DNA of 64,000 bases from Bacillus salacetis (GTDB lineage: Bacteria; Bacillota; Bacilli; Bacillales; Bacillaceae_B), in contig NZ_QXIR01000007.1 in NCBI RefSeq assembly GCF_003581585.1, forward strand, positions 62,001-126,000. Reading direction: 5' to 3'. A program made the translations under genes and the position numbers. The number at the start of each line of letters is the position of its first letter. Position 1 is the first letter of the stretch. Shown here in pieces: positions 26,568 through 35,492 of the stretch. The notes beneath the pieces were generated by a model. That model was not told the origin of the DNA. It ran no database searches and saw nothing but the letters and a program-made list of their open reading frames with translations.

Positions 26568-28712
26568 ATGCTGGTCATTCAAAGAAATTTCTTTGCCTAT
26601 TTGGATGAAATGAAAACGATAACTATCCTGCTTCCCCATTCTTACCATGAAGGATGTTCTTCTGTCTTTTACCTTAGAGATAAAGACCATGACAAAAAGC
26701 CTCTTGCTATTGGAGAAACCTATCCCCTCCAAGATCAAAACAAGTATATTTGTTCCTTGGACATGGATCTCCACCTTGACCGGACGTATTACATTGAAGA
26801 TGAACATGGAAATGAAACGGACCTGCAGATCGGTGCTGTCATTCGGACGGCTGAATTTGACGAACTGTACTATTATGACGGCTCTGATTTAGGGGTGACT
26901 CTTGAAGGCGGGAGAACCGCATTTAAATTGTGGGCTCCAACAGCCATAAAGGTAAAAGTGAAACTTATCAGCCCTCATGGAGAAACCGAAGAGCAATATG
27001 ACATGAACAGGGGTGATAAGGGTGTATGGTCCCTCAAGCTGCCTGATAATAAAGAGGGTTTTTTTTACACCTACCTGACCTGCATCAATTTGAACTGGGA
27101 GGAAGCGGTAGATCCCTATGCCAAGTCCGTTTCGCTCAATAGCGAATGGGGAGCCATTGTCGATCTTGATAAAACGGCGGAGCTGGAATCCATGCCCTCC
27201 CTCGCATCCAAGACAGACAGCATCATCTATGAGCTTCATGTCCGGGATTTTTCCGTGAGTGAAGAAAGCGGGATGGAACATAAAGGTGGTTATTTGGCAT
27301 TCTCAGAGAAAGGGACCAAAACGACCCAGGGGTTCAGTACCGGCAGCGATTATCTGAATGATCTGGGCATCACCCATGTGGAACTCCTTCCGGTCAATGA
27401 CTTTGACGGGGTATCTGACCAAAGAGATGACGGAAGGTATAACTGGGGATACAATCCCTTAAACTTCAATTCTCCAGAAGGCAGTTACTCCAGCCGGCCA
27501 GAAGACCCTTACAGCAGGATAAATGAGCTCAAGGCGGTGATCAGGTCCCTTCATGACCGCGGTATCCGCGTCATCCTGGATGTTGTCTATAATCATGTCT
27601 ATATTAAAGAAAGTTCTTCCTTTGAAAAAATAGTCCCAGGGTATTATTTCCGTCATGACGCGAACGGCATGCCGGCCAATGGCACAGGGGTCGGGAACGA
27701 TATTGCTTCTGAAAGGAAGATGGCCCGAAAGTTCATCATCGATTCCGTCCTTTTTTGGCTGAAAGAGTACAAAGTAGACGGATTCCGTTTTGACCTGATG
27801 GGCATCCTCGATGTGGAAACCATGAACGGGGCTCAACAAGCAATTGAAAGGATCCTGCCCAATGCATTAATCATAGGGGAAGGATGGGAGCTGAACACAC
27901 CATTGCCTGAGGGAATGAAGGCCAACCTGCGCAATGCCGCAAAGATGCCTGGAATCGGGCAGTTCAACGACTCTTTCCGAGATGGAATCAAAGGGAGTAC
28001 CTTTAATTTATATGACCGCGGGTTTGCTCTCGGCCACAGCGGCCTCGAACAAAAAGCCGCCGAAGTCCTTACAGGGAGTATCGGTTTAACGGGCGGGCAG
28101 GGGGTGTTTTCAAGTCCCTCGCAATCAGTCAATTATGTTGAATCCCACGATAATCATACGCTGTGGGATAAAGTTTCCGCGTGCTGCACGCATGAATCGG
28201 AAAGGGAAAAGCGCCATATCCTTGCTTCTACGATGGTGCTCCTCTCCCAGGGCATCGTGTTCCTCCATGCCGGCCAGGAATTTTTCCGGACAAAACAGGG
28301 GGTTGAGAACAGCTACCGTTCTCCTGATAATATCAACCAGCAGGATTGGGGGAGGAGGACAGTATATCGGGACAGGGTCGAATATATCAAAGGGCTGATT
28401 GCAATCAGGAAAGCGCACGGAGCTTTCAGGTTCAGCAGCAGTGATTTAATAAAGAAACATATACATGCTGATTACAGCAGTCCCGGTTTAGTGACGCTTC
28501 ATTTCCAGAATGTAAAAGCATATGGTCCCTGGAATGAGTTGTTTTTATTGTTTCAGGCAAATGAAGAGACTATATCGGTGCCGCTGCCCTCAGGAGAAAT
28601 GCCATGGACACTCATTTCAGATGGGGAAAAAGCAGGACTGGGGACACTGGCCGTCATAAGGGAGAGCAGATTGACTGCTGCGCCAGGCAGCTGCTTTGTG
28701 TGCTGCCGGTAG
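26568..28712 (+). CDS. amyX: Type I pullulanase
   Basis: A GH13 debranching enzyme of 714 residues. An N-terminal immunoglobulin-like/CBM48 part (FKLWAPTAIKVKVKL) precedes the barrel. The pullulanase motif YNWGYNP is present. Conserved regions are DVVYNHVY, GFRFDLMGILD (nucleophile Asp), IIGEGWE (acid Glu) and VESHDNHT (transition-state Asp). There is no signal peptide, so it acts on glycogen or imported maltodextrin in the cytoplasm. The ATG at 26568 follows GGGGGGTG at the right distance; the upstream ATG at 26553 overlaps that site. It ends the ytlPQR-amyX unit. Confidence 0.92.
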   Translation: MLVIQRNFFAYLDEMKTITILLPHSYHEGCSSVFYLRDKDHDKKPLAIGETYPLQDQNKYICSLDMDLHLDRTYYIEDEHGNETDLQIGAVIRTAEFDELYYYDGSDLGVTLEGGRTAFKLWAPTAIKVKVKLISPHGETEEQYDMNRGDKGVWSLKLPDNKEGFFYTYLTCINLNWEEAVDPYAKSVSLNSEWGAIVDLDKTAELESMPSLASKTDSIIYELHVRDFSVSEESGMEHKGGYLAFSEKGTKTTQGFSTGSDYLNDLGITHVELLPVNDFDGVSDQRDDGRYNWGYNPLNFNSPEGSYSSRPEDPYSRINELKAVIRSLHDRGIRVILDVVYNHVYIKESSSFEKIVPGYYFRHDANGMPANGTGVGNDIASERKMARKFIIDSVLFWLKEYKVDGFRFDLMGILDVETMNGAQQAIERILPNALIIGEGWELNTPLPEGMKANLRNAAKMPGIGQFNDSFRDGIKGSTFNLYDRGFALGHSGLEQKAAEVLTGSIGLTGGQGVFSSPSQSVNYVESHDNHTLWDKVSACCTHESEREKRHILASTMVLLSQGIVFLHAGQEFFRTKQGVENSYRSPDNINQQDWGRRTVYRDRVEYIKGLIAIRKAHGAFRFSSSDLIKKHIHADYSSPGLVTLHFQNVKAYGPWNELFLLFQANEETISVPLPSGEMPWTLISDGEKAGLGTLAVIRESRLTAAPGSCFVCCR

Positions 28713-28756
28713 GTTGCAATAAGACTTGACGAAACCGGTCAGAAGGCGGTACTATT

Positions 28757-28803
28757 GAAGAGGATGGCTATTGAACTTTTTGCCCAATAGCTGTCTTTTT
28801 TAT
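28757..28803 (+). terminator. Terminator of the ytlPQR-amyX unit
   Basis: GGCTATTG / CAATAGC stem with an A/T-rich loop, then TGTCTTTTTTATTTT. Confidence 0.85.
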
Positions 28804-28816
28804 TTTAAAGATAACT

Positions 28817-29023
28817 TTTTTTATGGCTCTTTTCGTGAACTTTGTTGCTATTCAATATAAATTTCAACTAATATCCTGGTATATCGTCGTAAAAACCCCG
28901 GTGAGAAGGAAAGAAAAGAGCTGCTCGTTCTTTTTCGAGAGTAAAACCTTTGTATACAGGGGAAAAATCCGGCACCAGGGATTTTCCGAAAGCAACAATA
29001 TATTCGAAAACAGCCTTTTATAT
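28817..29023 (+). mobile_element. MITE copy C (191 bp) with 8-bp target duplication (7/8)
   Basis: The element spans 28825-29015. The ends read GGCTCTTTTCGTGAAC and, inward from the right, GGCTGTTTTCGAATAT; they match at 19 of 25 positions. The flanks are TTTTTTAT (28817-28824) and TTTTATAT (29016-29023). It lies about 20 bases after the amyX terminator and 40 bases before ytmP, so it may affect the ytmP promoter. Confidence 0.88.
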
Positions 29024-29054
29024 AAATGAAGCGAACCAATAGAAGGTGAAATTA

Positions 29055-29828
29055 TTGGAACACTTATTTGATCAAGATTGGGAAATCGTACCGGCGGGAG
29101 GAGCGACCGGAGAGGCCTTTTTTGCCCAATATCAGGAGCAAAAGCTTTTCCTTAAACGAAACTCTTCTCCTTTTTTGGCTGTTCTATCAGCTGAGGGGAT
29201 TGTCCCGAAACTTGTCTGGACTAAAAGAATAGAGAGCGGCGATGTGATTACAGCACAGCATTGGCTGAATGGGAGGGAACTGGATCCCGATGAGATGGAG
29301 GAAGAAAGGGCTGCCAGGCTTTTGAAGAAAATCCACTCTTCCAGGCCGCTGCTGACAATGCTGGAGAGGCTGGGAAAAGAACGTTTTCAGCCGGAGCATA
29401 TGCTGGCGGAACTGGAGACGGGACTGGACTTTGAACTGCTTGCCCATCCTAAGGTAAGAGAAGCTTTGCACTTCCTGCAAACTGACCTGCCCAACATCTC
29501 GCATGACGAATACGTTGTCTGCCATGGTGATGTCAATCATAACAACTGGCTGTTGTCTGATAACAACCAGTTGTATTTAATTGATTGGGACGGGGCAATG
29601 ATTGCCGACCCGGCAATTGACATCGGCCTTCTTTTGTATTGGTATATTCCTGAAGATAACTGGGAAACATGGCTGTCACAATACGGTGTACCTTTAACGG
29701 ACAACCTCAAACTAAGGATGAAATGGTACGTAGTTTCACAAACCCTTCTTTCCATTCAATGGCATAAGGGGAAAGCACGCTTCCATGAAATGAATCATTG
29801 GCTGGAGTACCTTCATTCAATTGTTTAG
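29055..29828 (+). CDS. ytmP: Aminoglycoside/choline phosphotransferase-family protein YtmP
   Basis: A kinase-like protein of 257 residues. The catalytic loop is VVCHGDVNHNNWLL (Asp and Asn), and the metal-binding Asp follows in LYLIDWDGAMIADPAIDI. LFLKRNSSPFLAVLSAEGIVPKL holds the ATP-site Lys. It is of the APH/ChoK fold; the natural substrate of YtmP is not known to me. The TTG at 29055, with GAAGGTG 6 bases upstream, is preferred to the GTG at 29046, which overlaps that site. No terminator hairpin is obvious before the convergent ytzH. Confidence 0.85.
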   Translation: MEHLFDQDWEIVPAGGATGEAFFAQYQEQKLFLKRNSSPFLAVLSAEGIVPKLVWTKRIESGDVITAQHWLNGRELDPDEMEEERAARLLKKIHSSRPLLTMLERLGKERFQPEHMLAELETGLDFELLAHPKVREALHFLQTDLPNISHDEYVVCHGDVNHNNWLLSDNNQLYLIDWDGAMIADPAIDIGLLLYWYIPEDNWETWLSQYGVPLTDNLKLRMKWYVVSQTLLSIQWHKGKARFHEMNHWLEYLHSIV

Positions 29829-29902
29829 GCTTTCATAGTAAACCCACGCTCTCCCTCATTGGAAGTGAATGGTTCCAGGGTATTTCTGAAAGCAGCCGTC
29901 GT

Positions 29903-30181
29903 TTAAGAAAGGGTATCCATATCCTGAACCCATTGAGACAGGTTCTCTTTTTGTGAGTTGATGTGATGATCCAGGTTGGGTGAATTGATTCCATTTTGGC
30001 TGTAGTTGTAAATTTCCTGAAGGATGGGTTTCACGCCATCACCAATCTGGGAATTGACCATAAGTGATTTGACCAGCCGTTCCAATTGTTCACATTCTGC
30101 TACTGAACCACAGCAATCATCGTAGTGATTTGTTAATATGTCCTTCAGCAGATTCATTTGATCTTGATGTCCGAGTGGCAT
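29903..30181 (-). CDS. ytzH: YtzH-like protein
   Basis: A protein of 92 residues, Cys-containing and mainly helical, starting MPLGHQDQMNLLKDILTNHY. CCGSVAECEQLERLVKSLM follows. It matches B. subtilis YtzH in length, in the double Cys and in its place between ytmP and trmB. Its function is unknown. The ATG at 30181 has AAAGGGTG 6 bases upstream; the frame is open farther, to 30286, but without a ribosome site. A hairpin AGAATCCA / TGGATTCT with T runs lies just upstream at about 30212-30248. Confidence 0.8.
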   Translation of the reverse strand: MPLGHQDQMNLLKDILTNHYDDCCGSVAECEQLERLVKSLMVNSQIGDGVKPILQEIYNYSQNGINSPNLDHHINSQKENLSQWVQDMDTLS

Positions 30182-30324
30182 AACAACACCCTTTCCGGTT
30201 TGTTTGACTATAGAAAAGAATCCATACTTAGTTTGTGGATTCTTTTTTTGTTTATTCATGGTTGTTGTGGTTTGGCTGCTGTTCAATTGACTTCTTGAAG
30301 CATGACAGCAGGAGTTGGAAGGTA

Positions 30325-30529
30325 TTGTTGAAGGCTGTTTTCGTATATATTGCTTCTTTCGGAAAAATCCCAGGTGCCGGATTTTCCCCCTGTATACAAA
30401 GGGATTTACTCTCGAAAAGGACGATCAGCTCTTTTCTTTCCTTCTCACAGGGGGTTTTTACGACGAAATATCAGGATATTATTTGAAATTTATTTTAGAC
30501 ACTAAGTTTACAAAAAGAGCATTGTTGAA
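30325..30529 (-). mobile_element. MITE copy D (189 bp) with perfect 8-bp target duplication
   Basis: The element spans 30333-30521. The left end is GGCTGTTTTCGTATAT. The right end reads GTTTACAAAAAGAGCA, with the last base changed from the usual GAGCC. The flanks TTGTTGAA (30325-30332) and TTGTTGAA (30522-30529) are identical. Confidence 0.9.
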
Positions 30530-30555
30530 AGTTTACCGGGAGGATGGGGATTTTA

Positions 30556-30681
30556 ATGTTGGATGCGAAGAGAAAGCAGATACTTTCGCGAAAGTCTTTT
30601 CTTATTCGTGTACCAGGGACCTTTCTCAGATCACTTTCAGCAAAATTACCCATTGAAAATGATCAGCTTGAAGAGGATTAA
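30556..30681 (+). CDS. Possible small protein of 41 residues
   Basis: An open frame starting MLDAKRKQILSRKSFLIRVP, basic in the first half and acidic at the end (ENDQLEED). GGGAGG lies 12 bases before the ATG and GGGG lies closer, so initiation is plausible but not strong. It lies between MITE copy D and the convergent small membrane protein gene. I do not recognise it. It may be a real small gene or the remnant of one. Confidence 0.3.
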   Translation: MLDAKRKQILSRKSFLIRVPGTFLRSLSAKLPIENDQLEED

Positions 30682-30782
30682 GGCAAATCAAAAGGGGGAA
30701 TGTCTATAATAAAGCCCTCGCAATGGAGAAGATCAAAAAACCGGTCGAGAAGGAGATATACATACATAATCCAGACTCAAAA

Positions 30783-30816
30783 AAACCGCGTCGGGCAACC
30801 CGAAGCGGCTCTGGAA
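30783..30816 (-). terminator. Terminator of the 41-residue membrane protein gene
   Basis: On the minus strand CCGCTTCGGG / CCCGACGCGG with a TTG(C) loop, then TTTTTTTG, shortly after the stop codon. Confidence 0.85.
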
Positions 30817-30821
30817 TATTC

Positions 30822-30947
30822 TTATATAGAAACAGAACGCTGTGTCAGTTTCTCGAAAGGATACACGAACAGGCTGTACCCAACGAACATAACACCCATT
30901 CCTGCTATTACAGAAACCTCAGCAGCCATATTCAGTAATTTCATCAT
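30822..30947 (-). CDS. Small single-span membrane protein
   Basis: An open frame of 41 residues starting MMKLLNMAAEVSVIAGMGVM and continuing FVGYSLFVYPFEKLTQRSVSI. It has one strongly hydrophobic segment (about residues 8-28). AAGGGG lies about 9 bases upstream of the start and a clean terminator follows the stop, so it looks like a real transcription unit. I do not recognise the family. The 320 bases between its start and trmB contain a perfect cre site. Confidence 0.6.
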   Translation of the reverse strand: MMKLLNMAAEVSVIAGMGVMFVGYSLFVYPFEKLTQRSVSI

Positions 30948-31079
30948 TTATTAAACAACCCCTTATGTTTGTTTTCCATGTCGAATCAACAATGTACATT
31001 CATAACTTTACCAGAATGGTAGGCGATTCTAAACGTTCATAACTCTGCTTTGAATGGGCCTATCGAGGTTAATCCTGTG

Positions 31080-31093
31080 TGTAAGCGCATACA
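31080..31093. promoter_or_regulatory. Perfect cre (CcpA) site
   Basis: TGTAAGCGCATACA matches TGNAARCGNWWWCA at all 14 positions. It is about 130 bases from the start of the small membrane protein gene and 178 bases before trmB. The regulated gene is uncertain; the small membrane gene is nearer. Confidence 0.6.
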
Positions 31094-31270
31094 GTCTGTG
31101 GACTTATATAAATACACGGATATACTCGGGAATACTTCAGATTATAAAAATAAAGCGGAAATCCGTTTGATTCCGACATCGCTTGCAGAGAAAGGGATGT
31201 CATGGTATTGTTTTGTCGATAAGAAAATAAAATTCAACTGCTTTCCTTAAAAGATAAAAGAGGTGTCTGT

Positions 31271-31915
31271 ATGCGTTTGAGAAATAAACCCTGGGCGAGC
31301 GAAAAACTTAATGAATATCCCCAATATGTTATTGCCCGGCCTGAAGATCATAAAGGTAATTGGAAAGAAGTGTTTGGCAATCTGAACCCGCTTCATATCG
31401 AAGTGGGAACCGGCAAAGGACAGTTTGTGACGGAAATGGCAAAAGCTAATCCCGACACCAACTATATCGGCATCGAGCTTTATGAAAGTGTCATTGTCTC
31501 TGCTTTGGACAGAATTATTGAAGCGGATATCCCAAATGTTAAATTGATGAATGTCGATGCAAAGGACCTGAAGGAGTATTTTCAGAAAGATGATGTGGAT
31601 AGGGTTTATCTGAACTTCTCCGATCCATGGCCGAAAAACCGACACGAAAAAAGGCGTCTTACGTATAAAACGTTTTTGAAGCTGTATGAGGATATCCTGG
31701 TCGACGAAGGTGAAATCCACTTTAAGACGGATAACCAAGGGTTGTTCGAATACTCGCTGCAAAGCTTTTCACATTACGGCCTTCTCTTGAACTATGTCAG
31801 CCTGGACCTTCATAACAGTGATTTTGAAGGGAACATCATGACGGAGTATGAAGAGAAATTTTCCTCAAAAGGCCAGAGGATATACCGCAGTGAAGTGCAG
31901 TATCCCCAAAAATAA
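31271..31915 (+). CDS. trmB: tRNA (guanine-N7-)-methyltransferase
   Basis: A Rossmann-fold methyltransferase of 214 residues. The SAM-binding segment is [17 protein letters not shown] near residue 45, followed by [11 protein letters not shown]. The family motif [16 protein letters not shown] is near residue 120, with [12 protein letters not shown] later. It makes m7G46 in tRNA. GAGGTG lies 6 bases before the ATG. It is single, with a terminator 3 bases after the stop codon. B. subtilis YtmQ is the equivalent. Confidence 0.93.
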   Translation: MRLRNKPWASEKLNEYPQYVIARPEDHKGNWKEVFGNLNPLHIEVGTGKGQFVTEMAKANPDTNYIGIELYESVIVSALDRIIEADIPNVKLMNVDAKDLKEYFQKDDVDRVYLNFSDPWPKNRHEKRRLTYKTFLKLYEDILVDEGEIHFKTDNQGLFEYSLQSFSHYGLLLNYVSLDLHNSDFEGNIMTEYEEKFSSKGQRIYRSEVQYPQK

Positions 31916-31916
31916 C

Positions 31917-31953
31917 CTGGAACAGCCCGTTAACGGGTTGTTCTTTTTTATTT
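31917..31953 (+). terminator. Terminator of trmB
   Basis: GGAACAGCCCGTT / AACGGGTTGTTC stem, then TTTTTTAT. Confidence 0.92.
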
Positions 31954-32050
31954 AGCCGATGAACAAGTGATCAATAACACTTAAATCTTTCAACTTTCAT
32001 TTGAAAGGAATTTTCTGATAATATTAAAAGGTAGAAAGGGGAGAGAAAAT

Positions 32051-32893
32051 ATGGAATCATTAGAGCTTCAAGACATCACCTTTAAGTGGCTTAATGGAGG
32101 TGTAACCAGGATGGATGGCGGTGCGATGTTCGGAGTTGTGCCCAAGCCGTTGTGGTCCAGGAAATATGAGGTTAACGAGAAGAACCAGATTGAATTGAGA
32201 ACCGATCCGATTTACTTTCAGCTCGATGGCAAAAACGTTCTCATCGAATCGGGAATCGGAAGCGGGAAACTTACAGATAAACAAAAAAGGAACTATGGGG
32301 TAACAGAGGAATCTTCCATTGGGGACTCTTTGAATTCGCTAGGATTGACTCCGGAGGATATCGACATCATCTTGATGACACATATGCATTTCGACCACGC
32401 ATGCGGGTTATCCAAATATGAAGGTGATCACCTCGTATCAGTTTTTCCGAACGCGGAGATTTATACGTCCCGGACGGAATGGGATGAGATGAGGAATCCC
32501 AATATGCGCTCCAAGAATACATACTGGAAAGAAAATTGGGAGTGCATTACTCATCAGGTAAAGCCGTTTACGGATGAAGTGGAAGTCCTTCCTGGAGTGA
32601 AGATGATTCACACGGGAGGCCACAGTGAAGGGCATTCCATCATCACAATAGAAAGGGGCGGCAGCAAGTTCATCCATATGGCCGACCTTATGCCGACCCA
32701 TGCACATAAAAATCCGCTCTGGGTACTGGCTTATGATGATTATCCTATGACATCGATTCATGCAAAAGAAAAGTGGATCCAAAAAGCGGTTGATGAAGGA
32801 TACTGGTTCTTATTCTATCACGATGCAGTGTACCGAGCGTTGAAATGGAATGGCAAGGGAGAGGTCGAGGAATCCATCAAGAGGGAAAAATAA
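32051..32893 (+). CDS. ytnP: Metallo-beta-lactamase-fold lactonase YtnP
   Basis: A protein of 280 residues. The zinc motif [10 protein letters not shown] is near residue 111. Further ligands are in GGHSEGHSI, the Asp in [11 protein letters not shown], and a late His (YHDAVY). It matches B. subtilis YtnP, an acyl-homoserine lactonase-like enzyme reported to degrade quorum signals of other bacteria. The true substrate in this host is not known. GGGGAGAG lies 7 bases before the ATG. It is monocistronic, with a terminator shared with the convergent ytzB. Confidence 0.88.
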   Translation: MESLELQDITFKWLNGGVTRMDGGAMFGVVPKPLWSRKYEVNEKNQIELRTDPIYFQLDGKNVLIESGIGSGKLTDKQKRNYGVTEESSIGDSLNSLGLTPEDIDIILMTHMHFDHACGLSKYEGDHLVSVFPNAEIYTSRTEWDEMRNPNMRSKNTYWKENWECITHQVKPFTDEVEVLPGVKMIHTGGHSEGHSIITIERGGSKFIHMADLMPTHAHKNPLWVLAYDDYPMTSIHAKEKWIQKAVDEGYWFLFYHDAVYRALKWNGKGEVEESIKREK

Positions 32894-32899
32894 TGAAAA

Positions 32900-32937
32900 A
32901 AATGAAAGGCTGCCATCAGCCTTTCATTTTTTTTAAG
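32900..32937. terminator. Bidirectional terminator between ytnP and ytzB
   Basis: AATGAAAGGCTG / CAGCCTTTCATT stem with a 3-4 base loop, and T runs on the plus strand. Confidence 0.9.
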
Positions 32938-33247
32938 AGATCTTTTGAATGTTCAATACTGTTCCGTTTGTGGAGTCGGCAACAAATTCATACTGCTGAA
33001 GTTCTCCGTCCTGGCGGCGGGAAATTCCGCCTCTGTATACCTTTGTTTTGACTGGATATACTTCATAGCTTTCCGGGACCATACCGATCCAGGATCCGTC
33101 AATCGGACCTTCTTTTTTAAATGAATTCTTCACTGCATGCAATACTTTTTCTGGAGAATGCAATGTTTTTGTATCAAGCGTTTCCTTCAGTAAGTATCCT
33201 CCGGCAATCCCGACACCTGCGCCGAGTAAAAACGATTTCCAATTCAT
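32933..33247 (-). CDS. ytzB: PepSY-domain membrane-anchored protein YtzB
   Basis: A protein of 104 residues. An N-terminal hydrophobic, Gly-rich segment (FLLGAGVGIAGGYLL) anchors it or acts as a signal. It is followed by a PepSY domain (PEKVLHAVKNSFKKEGPIDGSWI to the end). PepSY domains are thought to inhibit peptidases. It is divergent from the aminopeptidase gene ytoP, as in B. subtilis. GAGGAGG lies 7 bases before the ATG at 33247. A functional link with YtoP is inferred only from position. Confidence 0.82.
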   Translation of the reverse strand: MNWKSFLLGAGVGIAGGYLLKETLDTKTLHSPEKVLHAVKNSFKKEGPIDGSWIGMVPESYEVYPVKTKVYRGGISRRQDGELQQYEFVADSTNGTVLNIQKIS

Positions 33248-33418
33248 CACTTTTCCTCCTCGAGCAATATTCTGATTTTATTATACTAAAATTTCCCGGA
33301 AGATACAGTTATTAAGCGTTCACTCGTTTTTAAGCAAGATTTGTGGAAAGTCGCTTGAAAGTTCTGTAAAATAGGAAGAGGATATTTATAAATACATACA
33401 TAAAGGGGTTTAGCCATT

Positions 33419-34492
33419 ATGAATCAAGAGACAAAGGAATTATTCCGTACGCTGACTGAATTGCCTGGTGCACCAGGGAATGAGCATGCAGTACGTAAAT
33501 TTATGAGACAGGAACTTACAAAGTACTCTGATGAGATCATCCAGGACGGTCTTGGCGGTATCTTCGGTGTAAGGAAAGGAAAGGAAAACAGCCCGAAAGT
33601 AATGGTTGCGGGGCATATGGATGAAGTAGGATTCATGGTTACATCTGTTACAGATAATGGGATGATCCGCTTCCAGACACTTGGCGGCTGGTGGAGCCAG
33701 GTTCTCCTTGCACAACGCGTGCAGGTCATCACTGATAATGGGCCGGTAACCGGTGTCATCGGTTCCATTCCTCCGCATCTGCTGGAAGAGTCACAGCGAT
33801 CGAAGCCAATGGATATCAAGAACATGCTGATCGATATCGGTGCGGATGATAAAGAGGATGCAAAGAGGATCGGAATCAAGCCTGGTCAGCAGATTGTTCC
33901 TATCTGCCCGTTCACACCAATGGCAAACGAAAAGAAAATCCTTGCGAAGGCGTGGGATAACCGTTACGGCTGCGGACTTTCCGTGGAACTGCTAAAGGAA
34001 CTGCAGGATGTTGAACTGCCGAACACATTATATTCCGGAGCAACTGTCCAGGAAGAAGTTGGACTCCGCGGTGCCCAGACAGCGGCGAATATGATCAATC
34101 CAGACATCTTCTTTGCCCTTGATGCAAGCCCTGCCAATGATATGTCAGGAAGCAAAAAGGAATTCGGCCATCTTGGACAGGGCGCATTGCTGCGTATCCT
34201 GGACCGCTCAATGGTCACTCACCGGGGAATGAGGGAATTCATCCTTGATACTGCTGAATCCAATGATATCCCTTATCAATATTTCGTATCCCAAGGCGGT
34301 ACCGATGCCGGCCGCGTGCATATCTCAAATGAGGGTGTCCCGAGTGCGGTAATTGGGATCTGTTCCCGGTACATTCACACACATGCTTCCATGATTCATG
34401 TTGACGACTATGCAGCTGCTAAAGAGTTGATTACTAAGCTTGTAAAAGAATGTGACCGTTCTACGATCGACAGCATTCTTCAAAACTCATAA
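33419..34492 (+). CDS. ytoP: M42-family metallo-aminopeptidase YtoP
   Basis: A protein of 357 residues. Metal ligands and motifs are GHMDEVGFM (His), AWDNRYGC (bridging Asp), [13 protein letters not shown] (catalytic Glu pair), ALDASPA and [10 protein letters not shown] (last His). This is the M42 glutamyl/deblocking aminopeptidase pattern, which forms large tetrahedral cytoplasmic assemblies. AAAGGGG lies upstream of the ATG. It is monocistronic, followed by a terminator and at once by MITE copy E. Confidence 0.92.
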   Translation: MNQETKELFRTLTELPGAPGNEHAVRKFMRQELTKYSDEIIQDGLGGIFGVRKGKENSPKVMVAGHMDEVGFMVTSVTDNGMIRFQTLGGWWSQVLLAQRVQVITDNGPVTGVIGSIPPHLLEESQRSKPMDIKNMLIDIGADDKEDAKRIGIKPGQQIVPICPFTPMANEKKILAKAWDNRYGCGLSVELLKELQDVELPNTLYSGATVQEEVGLRGAQTAANMINPDIFFALDASPANDMSGSKKEFGHLGQGALLRILDRSMVTHRGMREFILDTAESNDIPYQYFVSQGGTDAGRVHISNEGVPSAVIGICSRYIHTHASMIHVDDYAAAKELITKLVKECDRSTIDSILQNS

Positions 34493-34501
34493 GAGACAAG
34501 A

Positions 34502-34532
34502 TGAAAGAGAGGGCCAACCTCTCTTTCTTTAT
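34502..34532 (+). terminator. Terminator of ytoP
   Basis: GAAAGAGAGG / CCTCTCTTTC stem with a GCCAA loop, then TTTATG. MITE copy E starts 7 bases later. Confidence 0.85.
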
Positions 34533-34538
34533 GTGCAA

Positions 34539-34730
34539 GGCTCTTTTCGTAAACTTGGTTGCTATTCATTATAAATTTCAACTAATATCCTGGTATATGG
34601 TCGTAAAAACCCCGGTGAGAATGAAAGAAAAGAGCTGTTCTTTCTTTTTCGAGAGTAAAACCTTTTTATACAGGGGAAAAATCCGGCACCTGGGATTTTG
34701 CCGAAAGCAACAATATATGCGAAAAGAGCC
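34539..34730 (+). mobile_element. MITE copy E (192 bp), complete ends
   Basis: The ends read GGCTCTTTTCGTAAAC and, inward from the right, GGCTCTTTTCGCATAT. The flanks ATGTGCAA (34531-34538) and TATTGTAA (34731-34738) are not a clean duplication. This may be because an older, eroded copy lies directly to the right. Confidence 0.85.
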
Positions 34731-34890
34731 TATTGTAAAATTTGTTTGCTGGTCAAAATTAATTTAAGCTAATATCATGGTTATCCGCACAAAAAACCTG
34801 GTGATCAGGAAATAAAAATGCTGCTCTCCATCTTGGGAAGAACCACTTTGGAAGACAGGGGGTTCCGTAAAGCAGTAATAAACACTTTCA
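34731..34890 (+). mobile_element. Eroded MITE copy in tandem with copy E
   Basis: Short stretches follow the order of the consensus: GTAAAATTTGTTTGCT, AGCTAATATCATGG, AAAAACCTGGTGATCAGGAAA, ATGCTGCTC, ACCACTTTGG, ACAGGGG, CCGTAAAGCAGTAATA. Similarity is clear in order but low in identity, and neither end is intact. Confidence 0.55.
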
Positions 34891-34909
34891 AAAAGCAAGG
34901 GGGCATCCC

Positions 34910-35434
34910 ATGATTATAGGCATAGGCACGAAGAACAAAGCAAAAATTAAAGCTGTACAGCATGGTTTGACGGAAGTGCTCATGCAAGAAATGGATTTTG
35001 CAAGCTTTAAAACCAATTCCGGGGTAAGTGAACAGCCATTTTCAGATGAAGAAACAATTCAGGGGGCAATCAACCGTGCTTCTTCTGTGCTGGAACTGTC
35101 AGACGGGGATATTGGGATTGGATTGGAAGGTGGAGTGGTGCAAACCGGATACGGTCTGTTCCTCTGCAATTGGGGGGCGCTTTCCGAAAAAGGCAAAGAA
35201 CCGATCATTGCAGGCGGTGCCAGGATACTCCTTCCGGAAGCCATTGCTAAAAGGCTGAGGGATGGCGAAGAACTGGGACCGGTAATGGATGAATTCTGTC
35301 AGACAGAAGGGATCCGCCATCACCAAGGTGCAATGGGCATCTTTACAAATGGGGCTGTCCACCGTGATGAGATGTTCAAGCATACTGTTAAACTCCTGGG
35401 CGGACAGTGGAAATACAGAAAAGAATATTCATAA
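34910..35434 (+). CDS. YjjX-type inosine/xanthosine triphosphatase (DUF84)
   Basis: A protein of 174 residues with the N-terminal GIGTKNKAKIKAV, the SGVSEQPFSDEET loop, and GIGLEGGV followed by FLCNWGAL. These are the family signatures of YjjX house-cleaning NTPases. These hydrolyse non-canonical purine nucleotides such as ITP and XTP. AAGGGGG lies 7 bases before the ATG. It is monocistronic; no gene of this type stands here in B. subtilis as far as I recall, so it may be a local insertion. A shared terminator separates it from ytoQ. Confidence 0.85.
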   Translation: MIIGIGTKNKAKIKAVQHGLTEVLMQEMDFASFKTNSGVSEQPFSDEETIQGAINRASSVLELSDGDIGIGLEGGVVQTGYGLFLCNWGALSEKGKEPIIAGGARILLPEAIAKRLRDGEELGPVMDEFCQTEGIRHHQGAMGIFTNGAVHRDEMFKHTVKLLGGQWKYRKEYS

Positions 35435-35435
35435 T

Positions 35436-35476
35436 TAAAAAGGACGCTGAATCCTTGTTGGTTCAGTGTCCTTTTA
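35436..35476. terminator. Bidirectional terminator between the NTPase gene and ytoQ
   Basis: AAAAAGGACGCTGAA / TTCAGTGTCCTTTT stem around a 10-base loop. Confidence 0.88.
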
Positions 35477-35492
35477 GTATTGTAGGTGTATT

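Noticed and set aside
28823-29029. Open frame of 68 residues (MALFVNFVAIQYKF...), with a similar frame at 34501-34767
   Set aside because: Both lie inside MITE copies and are similar only because the element is repeated; there is no ribosome site and the frame is broken in other copies.
30210-30250. Terminator for a plus-strand transcript (AGAATCCA / TGGATTCT with T run)
   Set aside because: It lies upstream of ytzH on the other strand and far from the ytmP stop codon; no gene can be assigned to it, so it is mentioned only with ytzH.
29903-30286. Long version of ytzH (127 residues)
   Set aside because: The first 35 residues are low-complexity (Thr/Lys/Gln) and lie across a hairpin; the ATG at 30181 has a proper ribosome site and matches the YtzH length.
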